Below are positions 18,955 to 27,332 of a stretch of 64,000 nt of DNA, piece after piece. The position numbers and the translations under genes are program-made. The first letter of the stretch is position 1. Each line of letters opens with the position of its first letter. This DNA is from Pseudomonas sp. MYb185 (GTDB taxonomy: Bacteria > Pseudomonadota > Gammaproteobacteria > Pseudomonadales > Pseudomonadaceae). The DNA lies in contig NZ_PCQD01000005.1 in NCBI RefSeq assembly GCF_002979975.1, positions 6,071 through 70,070 on the forward strand, in the 5' to 3' direction. The notes beneath the pieces were generated by a model. That model did not search any database. It was not told the origin of the DNA and worked only from the letters and a program-made list of their open reading frames with translations.

Positions 18955-19954
18955 GGCCGGGTTCCATCCCGGCCTGCGGTGTCTCATGGCGCGCTGCTGG
19001 TCGAGATGGAACTCGACCTTCCTTTATGGGTTGCGTTTGGGCGCTACGCCTGTGGTGTTGTCGTCGAGCAGGCGCTCGACAACCCGGTGTAATGGATGGC
19101 CGGGTTCCATCCCGGCCTGCGGTGTCTCATGCAGCTCTGCTGGTCGAGATGGAACTCGACCGGGTCGCGATCGACCTTCCTTTCGGTTCTGCGTTTGGGC
19201 GTTACGCCTGTGGTGTTGTCGTCGAGCAGGCGCTCGACAACCCGGTGTTATGGAGGGCCGGGTTCCATCCCGGCCTGCGGTGTTTCATGTTGCTCTGCTG
19301 GTCGAGATGGAACTCGACCGGGTCGCGATCGACCTTCCTTTCGGGTCTGCGTTTGGGCGCTACGCCTGTGGTGTTGTCGTCGAGCGGGCGCTCGACAACC
19401 CGGTGTTATGGAGGGCCGGGTTCCATCCCGGCCTGCGGCGTCTCATGGCGCGCTGCTGGTCGAGATGGAACTCGACCTTCCTTCTTCCTTGGGTGTACCG
19501 CCCCGGATCTGTGTTTGGGCGCTATGCCTGTGGTGTTGTCGTCGAGCAGGCGCTCGACAACCCGGTGTTATGGATGGCCGGGTTCCATCCCGGCCTGCGG
19601 TGTTTCATGGCGCGCTGCTGGTCGAGATGGAACTCGACCTTCCTTTCTGGGCTGCGTTTGGGCGCTATGTCCGTGGTGTTGTCGTCGAGCGGGGGCTCGA
19701 CAACCCGGTGTAATGGAGGGCCGGGTTCCATCCCGGCCTGCGGTGTTTCATGGCGCTCTGCTGGTCGAGATGGAACTCGACCTTCCTTTCGGGTCTGTGT
19801 TTGGGTGCTACGCCTGTGGTGTTGTCGTCGAGCGGGTGCTCGACAACCCGGTGTTATGGAGGGCCGGGTTCCATCCCGGCCTGCGGTGTTTCATGCTGCT
19901 CTGCTGGTCGAGATGGAACTCGACCTTCCTTGGGGTGTAGTGCGCCTGCGCTAC
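18955..19954. repeat. Tandem array of seven hairpin units, 143-bp basic period
   Basis: Seven GGCCGGG-TTCCAT-CCCGGCC hairpins start at 18955, 19098, 19256, 19414, 19576, 19719 and 19862, giving periods of 143, 158, 158, 162, 143 and 143 bp. Each unit also has GGTCGAG-ATGGAA-CTCGACC 24 bp later and (except the last) a GTCGAGC/GCTCGAC hairpin. The two 158-bp units carry the same 15-bp insertion (with TCGCGA) after the second hairpin; the 162-bp unit has a different ~19-bp insertion. The array ends with GTAGTGC-GCCT-GCGCTAC (19937-19954). Open frames across it are stop-free by composition and not genes. It splits the polysaccharide operon between a glycosyltransferase and the polymerase. Confidence 0.97.
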
Positions 19955-21168
19955 GCCAGGGGTGTTGTTGGTGAGCGTGTGTTTGACAGCTCGTGCCGCT
20001 GGGCGAGTTGTTCGAAGGTGCGCAGGTAGTGCTGGGTGATGCCTTGTCGGGAGAACTGCTCGGCCCAGGTGGTGCATTGCGTGGCGACTTCCTGCCGGTC
20101 CTGCCTGGCCAGTTTGCCTACGGCGTCGGCGAAGGCGTCGGCATCATCGGGCGGGCAGGCGTAGCCGGTTTGGCCCTGGTTGATGATTTCCGGAATGCCA
20201 CCGCGATCCGAGCCGACCACCGGTACACCATAGGAGGCCGCTTCCAGCACCACCCGGCCCAGGGGCTCGGCCCATTGCGAGGGCACCAGCAGGATGTCGA
20301 TGTTGGGGAAGAACTGCGCCGGTGGTACATGCCCCAGCCAGGTCAGCGGCAGATCCCCATTGGCGGCCTGCAACTGCGCCATATACGCGGGCTGGCCAGT
20401 GCCGGCGATCTGCAGGCGGTAGCCCGGCCCGAGCCTGCGACACACCTGCAGCGCGACTTCGATCCCCTTGGATGGCTCGATCCTGCCCAGATAGCCAAGC
20501 GTGATGACGGCCTCTGTCGCGTCGGCCCGTGGTGGCTGGTCCGGCTGGGCTATCGAGTTGTAGATCACCTCGGCGGGCGCCTGCGGGAAATAGCCAAGCT
20601 CCTTGTGCAGTCTGCCGACATGGTCGCTGATCGCTACATAGCGCTCAACGTGCTGCGAGCGCCATTTCTTCACCAGGGAGAACAGCCGGCAAGACAAGGA
20701 TGCGGGGTTCTGGTTGTGCTTGCCGTCATACAGCGTGCAGTTGGGGTGGATCAGATAGTAGTCCCGCGAAGTATGCACCACCGCAATGCCCAGCGCCCGC
20801 GCTGCATCCCACACTGCCACGGAGAATCCGGCCAGGTTGTTGGTGTGCAGCACATCCGGTTGGATCTGTTCCAGCAAGTCACGCACATCCGCCCGCGCCA
20901 GCGGGTTGTAGATATCCAGCAGATGCCACGATAGGCGCAGCAGGGAATTGCGCGTTGGCGAGAATGGCCAATAGATGTTTCGCAGCGGCAGGCGATACAG
21001 GGTCACGCCGTTGAGTTGTTCCACCGTTCGCTGCTGCGCGTCATGCAAGGTAATGACGCTGACCCCATGCCCGGCATCGGCCAGCGATTCGGCCAGCAGT
21101 TGCACGGACACCTCGGCGCCGCCGATCCGGTAGGGGTAATACAGGGTATTGAGCATGGCGATCTTCAT
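19951..21168 (-). CDS. GT4-family glycosyltransferase with repeat-derived C terminus
   Basis: This 405-residue GT-B protein has the GT4 acceptor loop NTLYYPYRIGGAEVSVQ, TLGYLGRIEPSKGIEVAL in the C-terminal domain, and a retaining motif in EPLGRVVLEAASYGVPVVGSD. The ATG follows the ugd stop by one base (TGAAATG), with AGGG inside ugd as ribosome-binding site, so translation is coupled. Its TAG stop (19951-19953) lies inside the last hairpin of the repeat array, and the last ~10 residues are not family-like; the original end was probably replaced when the array formed. The catalytic domain seems complete. Confidence 0.92.
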   Translation of the reverse strand: MKIAMLNTLYYPYRIGGAEVSVQLLAESLADAGHGVSVITLHDAQQRTVEQLNGVTLYRLPLRNIYWPFSPTRNSLLRLSWHLLDIYNPLARADVRDLLEQIQPDVLHTNNLAGFSVAVWDAARALGIAVVHTSRDYYLIHPNCTLYDGKHNQNPASLSCRLFSLVKKWRSQHVERYVAISDHVGRLHKELGYFPQAPAEVIYNSIAQPDQPPRADATEAVITLGYLGRIEPSKGIEVALQVCRRLGPGYRLQIAGTGQPAYMAQLQAANGDLPLTWLGHVPPAQFFPNIDILLVPSQWAEPLGRVVLEAASYGVPVVGSDRGGIPEIINQGQTGYACPPDDADAFADAVGKLARQDRQEVATQCTTWAEQFSRQGITQHYLRTFEQLAQRHELSNTRSPTTPLA

Positions 21169-21169
21169 T

Positions 21170-22492
21170 TCATCGCCCTATGGCGTAATAGTGGAAGCCC
21201 TTTTTCTGCATGCGCACGGGGTCATACAGGTTGCGTCCATCGAAGATCACCGGACTGCTCAGGTAGTTGGCGATCAGCTCGAAGTCCGGCGCCTTGAATG
21301 CCTGCCAGTCGGTGATCAGGATCAGCGCATCGGCGCCCCTGAGGGCAGACTCCTTGGTACCGCACAGCTGCAGATCATCACGATGCAGATACAGGCGCTG
21401 GGTCTCTTCCATGGCTTCGGGATCATAGGCCTGCACTCGTGCCCCCGCTTGCCAGAGCGCTTCCATCAGCACCCGGCTGGGGGCTTCACGCATGTCATTG
21501 GTATTGGGTTTGAACGCCAGCCCCCAGATGGCGAAGGTCTTGCCACTGAGGTCGCCGTTGAAGTGCCGGGATATCTTGCGGAACAACATGGTCTTCTGTT
21601 CCTTGTTGCGTGATTCGACCGCCTTGAGAATGCGCGCGTCGAAGTCGATGCTGTCCGCGGTGCGGATCAGGGCCTGGATGTCCTTGGGGAAACAGGAGCC
21701 GCCATAACCGGCGCCGGCGTAGATGAAGTGATAGCCGATGCGCGGATCCGAGCCGATGCCCTGGCGCACCATCTCGATATCGGCACCCAGCTGTTCGGCA
21801 AGGTTGGCCATTTCGTTCATGAAGCTGATCTTGGTGGCGAGCATGCAGTTGGCGGCATACTTGGTCAGCTCCGCGCTCTGCACATCCATGACGATGATTT
21901 TCTCGTGAATGCGATTGAACGGAGCGTACAGCTCGCGCATCACTTCCTCGGCTTCACTGCTGTCGGTACCGATGATGATGCGGTCGGGACGCATGCAATC
22001 GGCCACCGCCGAGCCTTCCTTGAGAAATTCGGGGTTGGAGAGCACCTCGAAGGTCAGCGTCTGATTGCCCCGGCCAGCGAGTATCCGGCTGACGGTGTCA
22101 TGCACGCGCCGGGCGGTGCCCACCGGTACGGTGGACTTGTTGACGATGATGCGATGACCGTCCATATGCTCGGCGATGGTGCTGGCCACGGCGAGGACGT
22201 ATTGCAGGTCGGCGGAGCCATCTTCATCCGGTGGCGTGCCGACAGCGATGAACTGGACGCTGCCGTGCTGCACGCCCTGCGCCGCGTCGGTGGTGAAGTG
22301 CAGCCGGCCTGCGGCGTGGTTGTCCCTGACCAGGTTTTCCAGACCGGGTTCATGGATCGGGATCTGGCCTTGCTTGAGCTGCTCGATCTTGTCTGGGTCC
22401 ACATCAACGCAGACGACGTGATGGCCGACTTCTGCGAGCACGGCGCCTTGCACCAGGCCGACATAGCCGGTGCCGAATACGGTTACTTTCAT
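21170..22492 (-). CDS. ugd: UDP-glucose 6-dehydrogenase
   Basis: The 440-residue enzyme has the N-terminal NAD-binding fold [20 protein letters not shown], the catalytic-cysteine motif [12 protein letters not shown] (about residues 253-264, Cys 260 region), and the central STVPVGTA and [10 protein letters not shown] segments. It oxidises UDP-glucose to UDP-glucuronate with two NAD+ in the cytoplasm, which points to glucuronic acid in the polysaccharide. CAGGGAAC precedes the ATG. In bacteria, Ugd is often activated by tyrosine phosphorylation by Wzc, which is encoded 60 bp upstream. It is the second gene of the operon. Confidence 0.97.
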   Translation of the reverse strand: MKVTVFGTGYVGLVQGAVLAEVGHHVVCVDVDPDKIEQLKQGQIPIHEPGLENLVRDNHAAGRLHFTTDAAQGVQHGSVQFIAVGTPPDEDGSADLQYVLAVASTIAEHMDGHRIIVNKSTVPVGTARRVHDTVSRILAGRGNQTLTFEVLSNPEFLKEGSAVADCMRPDRIIIGTDSSEAEEVMRELYAPFNRIHEKIIVMDVQSAELTKYAANCMLATKISFMNEMANLAEQLGADIEMVRQGIGSDPRIGYHFIYAGAGYGGSCFPKDIQALIRTADSIDFDARILKAVESRNKEQKTMLFRKISRHFNGDLSGKTFAIWGLAFKPNTNDMREAPSRVLMEALWQAGARVQAYDPEAMEETQRLYLHRDDLQLCGTKESALRGADALILITDWQAFKAPDFELIANYLSSPVIFDGRNLYDPVRMQKKGFHYYAIGR

Positions 22493-22552
22493 GTTCGTTC
22501 CCTGTCATCAAGAGGGCAGAGTGGGTCAGCGGGTGGGGGATCAACCGGGCGT

Positions 22553-24781
22553 TCAGGCCTTCTCGGATTTGTATTCGTAGAAGTAATGGCCGTAGTGACT
22601 GTATCCATACACGGATGACTTCTTGATTACGGCGTTGAAGATGGCTCCCTTGAGCTGGATATCGTCCTGCTCGAAACAGCGCTTGGCGGCTTCGATCTCC
22701 TTGGCCGAGTTCTGGCCGAAGCGGGTCACCAGCAGGCAGATGCCCGCCTCGCGACCGACAATGGAGGCATCGGTAACCGCGAGTACCGGTGGCGTGTCGA
22801 TCACGATCAGGTCGTAGCGCTCGTCGACTTCACTGAGGAAGCGACGGAAGTTCTCATGCATCAGCAGCTCGGAAGGGTTGGGCGGAATACGCCCGCGGGG
22901 TATCAGGTCCAGGCTGTCGATCTCGGTACGATGGATGGCGCCGTCGAGGCTGAGCCGCGCGGTGAGCAGCTCGGATAGTCCGTCCCTGGGGGGCAGGCGA
23001 AATACCTTGTTGAGATAGCCCTTGCGCATGTCCGCATCGATCAGCAGTACCTTCTGCCCGGCCTGGGCCATGGTTGCGGCCAGGTTGGCGGCGACGAAGG
23101 ACTTGCCCACCGAGGGGCTGGGGCCGGAAATCATCAGCACGTTGTTCTTCGCTTCGGCATGAGCGAAGTGCAGGCTGGTGCGCAGGCGGCGCAGGGACTC
23201 CACGGCCAGGTCGGCGGGGTTTTTCATGGCCAGCAACAGGGAGTTGCGTTGTGCCGCCTTGCTGTTGCTGCGCAGGTTCTTCTCCAGATACTCCTGGTCC
23301 TTGCTGAATGGGATGGCGGCATACACCGGCAGCCCCAGGTGCTCGATGACCTCGGGATTTTCCACGCCGCGATTATGGATCTGCCGCAGCAGCACCACGG
23401 CAACGCCGAGAAAGCCGCCGAACAGCGTGGCCAGGACGGTGATCAGTGCCTTCTTCGGTTTGACCGGGCGCGATACGCTGGCATCCGCGGCGTCGATGAT
23501 GCGCACGTTGCCGACGGTGCCGGCGCGCAGTACATCCAGCTCCTGGGAGCGGTTGAGCATCGCGGTATACACCTCGGTGGTCACCGCTACGTCCCGGGAC
23601 AGGCGTAGCAGCTCCTGCTGGGTTTCGGGCAGTTCGTCGACCTTCTTGCTCAACTCGTTGCGCTGGCGCTGCAACTGCTGGGTCTGCTCGAGCAGGATCT
23701 GGTAGGACGGATGCTCGCCAGTGAAGCGGCGTTGCAGCTCGGCGCGCTTGAGATTCTGCTCGGAGATCAGGGTATCCAGTTCGATGATCTGACTCAGTAC
23801 CGACTGGGTCTCGATGGAGATATCGACCGACTTGCTGCTCATCTGGAAGTCATTCAGGGCCTGCTCGTAGCGCTCCAGTTCCGAGCGAACCTGGGGCAAC
23901 TGCTCGCGCAGGAATTCCAGGCTCTGCGCCGCTTCGGCGGAGTTGCGCTCAACGTTCTGGCGAACATAGAGACGGCTGACTTCATCCAGTACGCGAATGG
24001 AGTGCCGGTGATCCGGATGCTGCAAGCTCAGGCTGATGATGCCGGAATCCTTGGAACGTTCGCTGGCCTCCAGCTCGTTCTGGTAGTACATGATGGTGTT
24101 CAGCAGACGGTTGCGGGATACGCTGAAACGCGTGCCTGGTCGGGCCAGCAACGTGGCGATCTGTACCTTGAAGCCGTTCTGGTCGATCTGCTGGCCGGTC
24201 TGGCCAGCCAGCAGCTGTGTGTCATGTTCATCGTAGATACTGAAGTAATCATACTCACCGGCGACCAGCGTCAGGGGCTTGTCCAGATACTCGACCGGCA
24301 CCTCCAACTGGAAGATATCCAGCTCCTCGCCACCCCAGGCATATTCGGCCAGACCAAACCAGGGGATGGCCAGCTCGCCCTTGAACTGCGGTTGAAAGCG
24401 CCGCGCCGCCCACTCACCGATGAGGGGGAAGTGGTTGGGCGCGGAAACCGTATCCAGTTTCAGGTTGATCACGGCCTGACCTATCACCGCTCTGGATTTG
24501 AGCAGCTCGATCTCCGTGACGGCTTTGGAAGGGGTGCCGAAGACGTCAGAGAGTTCCGAGAGCCCTGCCAGGCGACCGCCGCTTTTTTCCTCGACCTGGA
24601 TCAAGGCGTTGGCCTGGTAGATCGGCGTCGCCAGGATGGCGTAGGCCATGCCCAGCAGGGCAAAGACGACGGTCAGGCCGACGATGACCCATTTGCCCTC
24701 GATGAGCGCGCCGAACAGCACCGCCAGATCGATTTCATCGGTATTGCTCTGGTTCCGATAGGGAGACGTGATGTTTTGCAT
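22553..24781 (-). CDS. wzc: Wzc-type tyrosine autokinase / polysaccharide co-polymerase
   Basis: Start 24781 (AAGGA upstream) gives 742 residues. An N-terminal Wzz domain is framed by two membrane segments (about 32-52 and 425-445) with a long periplasmic coiled-coil region. The cytoplasmic BY-kinase domain shows Walker A SGPSPSVGKSFVAANLA, Walker A' LLIDADMRKG and Walker B LIVIDTPPV. The C-terminal tail is tyrosine-rich (YGYSHYGHYFYEYK), the usual autophosphorylation cluster. It controls chain length and export together with Wza and Wzb, neither of which is in the window. It is the first gene of the polysaccharide operon, directly after the gene for the wHTH-pseudokinase regulator. Confidence 0.96.
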   Translation of the reverse strand: MQNITSPYRNQSNTDEIDLAVLFGALIEGKWVIVGLTVVFALLGMAYAILATPIYQANALIQVEEKSGGRLAGLSELSDVFGTPSKAVTEIELLKSRAVIGQAVINLKLDTVSAPNHFPLIGEWAARRFQPQFKGELAIPWFGLAEYAWGGEELDIFQLEVPVEYLDKPLTLVAGEYDYFSIYDEHDTQLLAGQTGQQIDQNGFKVQIATLLARPGTRFSVSRNRLLNTIMYYQNELEASERSKDSGIISLSLQHPDHRHSIRVLDEVSRLYVRQNVERNSAEAAQSLEFLREQLPQVRSELERYEQALNDFQMSSKSVDISIETQSVLSQIIELDTLISEQNLKRAELQRRFTGEHPSYQILLEQTQQLQRQRNELSKKVDELPETQQELLRLSRDVAVTTEVYTAMLNRSQELDVLRAGTVGNVRIIDAADASVSRPVKPKKALITVLATLFGGFLGVAVVLLRQIHNRGVENPEVIEHLGLPVYAAIPFSKDQEYLEKNLRSNSKAAQRNSLLLAMKNPADLAVESLRRLRTSLHFAHAEAKNNVLMISGPSPSVGKSFVAANLAATMAQAGQKVLLIDADMRKGYLNKVFRLPPRDGLSELLTARLSLDGAIHRTEIDSLDLIPRGRIPPNPSELLMHENFRRFLSEVDERYDLIVIDTPPVLAVTDASIVGREAGICLLVTRFGQNSAKEIEAAKRCFEQDDIQLKGAIFNAVIKKSSVYGYSHYGHYFYEYKSEKA

Positions 24782-24786
24782 GATTA

Positions 24787-24803
24787 TCCTTGCGCAGGCG
24801 CAA
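24787..24803 (-). promoter_or_regulatory. Hairpin overlapping the wzc ribosome-binding site
   Basis: On the transcribed strand TTGCGC-CT-GCGCAA forms a perfect 6-bp stem whose 3' end runs into the AAGGA ribosome-binding site, nine bases before the wzc ATG. It could limit translation initiation of the operon's first gene. This is a small structure and may be fortuitous. Confidence 0.3.
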
Positions 24804-24978
24804 ATTAAGGATGGTGAAGCTCTGGCATGGCCTTTTTCAGGCACGCTACCGCCCCAGGATTTGCAGTCGGATCCTGAAAACTGTTGAGTTCTATTTGTTA
24901 AAACTTTCTCGGGCGGGCATACGGCAGCCACAACGGCTACTGCACGTTTGAGAAAAAGCAGTTTGGTAAAACGTACCG

Positions 24979-26094
24979 CTACTGCCGGAACATGTTTGCC
25001 AGGGCAGCCGACCAGATTTCAGGCTGTTGGTGATGTCCGATTCGGTGGGTGTACAGGGGCTTGACTAGGTCTTCCACAGACGCCGGCCGCAGGGAAGGGC
25101 AGGAGTGTGTGGCTGCTTCTATCGTATGCTGGATCGATCTATTGGTAATGTCTTGTCGCCAGTCAGGAAGCAGTGGCCGGGAAAAATCCGAGGCCAGTAT
25201 CTGGTACAGCAGAATTCCCAGAGAATAAATATCGCTGCGCTGGGAGACGCCGCAATTGCGGTAGGTTTCCGGAGCGCGGTAGAAACAGCTGCAATCGCTG
25301 CAATTACATTCCGTGACGGGATTGCTCACTGACTTGCCAGGTGCAGTGATCTGGATATGACCGTCTTCGGACACAAACAGGTTGCCGGGCTTCAGAAATG
25401 AATGCACGGTGCCTTTGGAGTGCTGCATGGACACTTCCCTGGCAAGGTTCATGAAAAGATCGAGCCGGTGCTCGATCGGCATGATGGATAGGTGGTGCCG
25501 TCCGGCCCAGGCATCCAGACTGGTACCACCTGCTGCGTGGAAGGCGGTGTCCTCCGCGTATGTTCCCGCTACTTCTGGCTCGACATCGACGGTGGCTCCG
25601 AAGCTGCCCTGCTCGTCGGTTGGATTGAGCGAAATGACATCCAGGTAATGCGATGACGGCGGTGGCGGGCTGATCCGTGCGCTGGTGAACAGGGGATTGC
25701 TTTTCACCTGACGTGGAGTGAGCTGGGGCGAGGGGATGATGCTGCAATCAGGCGCGGCTTCCATCTTTCTGACCGGCCCCTTGATGCGGTAGCCGACGCG
25801 GGGGATGGTAACCAGGAGCGTGGCATTTTCTCCCAGGGCCTTGCGCAGCTTGGCCGTCGCGTTAGCCAATACATTCTCCACGGTGAGGCGGCCGCCCCAG
25901 ACCGTTTGCAGCAGCTCGCCCTTGGTCACCACCTGGTCTGCGTGCTCGAGCATTTTTGCCAGTAATACCAATGGTCTACGCTCAATCGCTACAGGCGCTC
26001 CGTTAATCCTGAGTTCGAACTTCGCTTCATTGAATTCGGCTGTACCGAAGAAGTATCGGTACAGCCTGGCAGGTCGCTTATACAGTAAATCCAT
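24979..26094 (-). CDS. Winged-helix DNA-binding domain fused to a pseudokinase lobe with a CxCxxCxC motif
   Basis: Residues about 15-107 are an OmpR/ToxR-type winged helix (FELRINGAPVAIERRPLVLL ... TIPRVGYRIKG). After a ~75-residue linker comes the C-lobe of a Hanks-type protein kinase without a glycine-rich N-lobe. HRD is replaced by HSF (231-233), LKPGN is kept (234-238), DFG is replaced by APG (251-253), and the APE (274-276) and SDIYSLGILLYQIL (287-300) segments are kept. Between APG and APE lie Cys 263, 265, 268 and 270. There is no membrane segment. It is thus a soluble DNA-binding protein with a catalytically dead kinase-like sensor, perhaps metal-binding. It sits upstream of wzc on the same strand and is divergent from the ATP-grasp gene, so control of polysaccharide genes is the likely role, by inference. 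Confidence 0.85.
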   Translation of the reverse strand: MDLLYKRPARLYRYFFGTAEFNEAKFELRINGAPVAIERRPLVLLAKMLEHADQVVTKGELLQTVWGGRLTVENVLANATAKLRKALGENATLLVTIPRVGYRIKGPVRKMEAAPDCSIIPSPQLTPRQVKSNPLFTSARISPPPPSSHYLDVISLNPTDEQGSFGATVDVEPEVAGTYAEDTAFHAAGGTSLDAWAGRHHLSIMPIEHRLDLFMNLAREVSMQHSKGTVHSFLKPGNLFVSEDGHIQITAPGKSVSNPVTECNCSDCSCFYRAPETYRNCGVSQRSDIYSLGILLYQILASDFSRPLLPDWRQDITNRSIQHTIEAATHSCPSLRPASVEDLVKPLYTHRIGHHQQPEIWSAALANMFRQ

Positions 26095-26181
26095 ATGCCG
26101 TCTCCTCAGCAGAGATGAATTACGACGCTATTGGTGAACCACGACTTATTAAGGCAGATGTTTGCTGATTAAGTGTGCTGC

Positions 26182-26227
26182 GTTATTGAACCGTTATTGA
26201 TTGGTTACTGCTGAACCGGCGTTACTG
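26182..26227. promoter_or_regulatory. Phased direct repeats upstream of the regulator and ATP-grasp genes
   Basis: GTTATTGA (26182), GTTATTGA (26193) and GTTACTG (26204) recur exactly every 11 bp, and a further GTTACTGA lies at 26221. The repeats are in the 248-bp AT-rich gap between the divergent regulator and ATP-grasp genes. Helically phased direct repeats are the normal site type for OmpR/ToxR-family winged helices, so they may bind the adjacent regulator. There is no experimental basis for this in the sequence itself. Confidence 0.5.
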
Positions 26228-26342
26228 ATTCGTGAAGGCGGGCCGCTGTTTTTCATGCCTGAATAGCCCCTGTGGATGGGTGGTGGCAATCTCGTATCTG
26301 CTGCACCGACTAGGCCTCCCTCAAGTGCGCTGGGGTAAGTAT

Positions 26343-27329
26343 ATGGAAATCTTGCGTGGTTCTGCTGAAAAAATCGCTGAAAAAGCGAGAGTGTCAATCA
26401 TGTCGCCGGTTCTGGATCTTCTACCCGAGGTCGTGGAGTATCAACTGCGGTATCTGAAAAGACACGGCAAACTGTGCAACTTCAAGGACCCGAAGCGGTT
26501 GACCGAGAAACTGCATCACCGAATGCGCTATCCCTTGCCGCACTTTTCCCGCCTGGCCGATAAGGTCCTGGCCCGGGATTACATCCGGGATACTGTAGGT
26601 GAGAAGTTCAATGTCCCGTTGTACGATGCGGTGGAAATGGTAACTGCGTCACAATTTGATCGATTACCTGATGTGTTTGTCATGAAAACCAACAACAGCA
26701 GTGGTTCCGTTCGCATTGTGGCCGATAAGTCTCGGGAGAACATTGCTGAGCTGGTAGCGTTGGGCAACTCCTGGCTGCGTGATGACTTTTCCAAATGTCG
26801 CGGTGAACGACACTACAAGGCGATCCGCCCACAGGTGCTGTTCGAGCAGGCGCTATTGACGCCCAACGGACCTCCGGCGGATTACAAGGTGCATGTCTTC
26901 AATCCTGCCGAAGGGGAAAGCTTTCTCTTCGTGCAGGTCATCAATGGTCGCTTCGGCAGGATGACCCAGAATCTGTATTCGGCGGACTGGCGAAGTCTGC
27001 CATTCCGACTGGGGGGAACATTGCCGCCGAGCACCGATGCGGCGGTGACGGCGGCGCCCGACAATCTGTCCGACATGCTGGAAGTGGCCAGGCGGCTGGG
27101 GCAACCCTTTGGCTATTGCCGGGTGGATCTGTACCTGTTCGAACAGCGTATCTATGTGGGTGAAATCACTTTTACCCCGGGAGCCGGCGCTTTCAAGCTG
27201 CATCCGGCGGAATGGGACGAGAAGTTGGGAACATTGTTTCGTTGGCCGGAGATGCCCATGCCGAGTGTTGCCGAGACGATCAGCGAGCGCAGCAGTCACT
27301 TTCACGATGCGGTGAACGAGCTGGGGTGA
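26343..27329 (+). CDS. TupA-like ATP-grasp protein
   Basis: From the ATG at 26343 the product has 328 residues (a Met at 26400 is an alternative; the frame extends upstream to 26232 without a better site). It has the TupA-like ATP-grasp pattern: KDPKRLTEKLHHRM near the N terminus, VMKTNNSSGSVRIV as the ATP-binding beta strand and loop, LFEQALLTPNGPPADYKVHVF, and the metal-binding end RVDLYLFEQRIYVGEITFTPGAG. The founding member takes part in making the amino-acid part of teichuronopeptide, so this one may attach an amino acid or similar group to a polysaccharide. It is followed at 3 bp by an acyltransferase gene and is divergent from the wHTH-pseudokinase. Confidence 0.85.
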   Translation: MEILRGSAEKIAEKARVSIMSPVLDLLPEVVEYQLRYLKRHGKLCNFKDPKRLTEKLHHRMRYPLPHFSRLADKVLARDYIRDTVGEKFNVPLYDAVEMVTASQFDRLPDVFVMKTNNSSGSVRIVADKSRENIAELVALGNSWLRDDFSKCRGERHYKAIRPQVLFEQALLTPNGPPADYKVHVFNPAEGESFLFVQVINGRFGRMTQNLYSADWRSLPFRLGGTLPPSTDAAVTAAPDNLSDMLEVARRLGQPFGYCRVDLYLFEQRIYVGEITFTPGAGAFKLHPAEWDEKLGTLFRWPEMPMPSVAETISERSSHFHDAVNELG

Positions 27330-27332
27330 AGC

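Noticed and set aside
18953-20029. Long open frames (358, 304 and 205 codons) across the 143-bp array
   Set aside because: All three forward frames stay open because the GC-rich repeat lacks stop codons; the unit length is mostly not a multiple of three, so no consistent repeat protein is encoded.
22553-24931. Fifty-codon N-terminal extension of Wzc to 24931
   Set aside because: The extension is not membrane- or family-like and the ATG at 24781 has AAGGA at proper distance.
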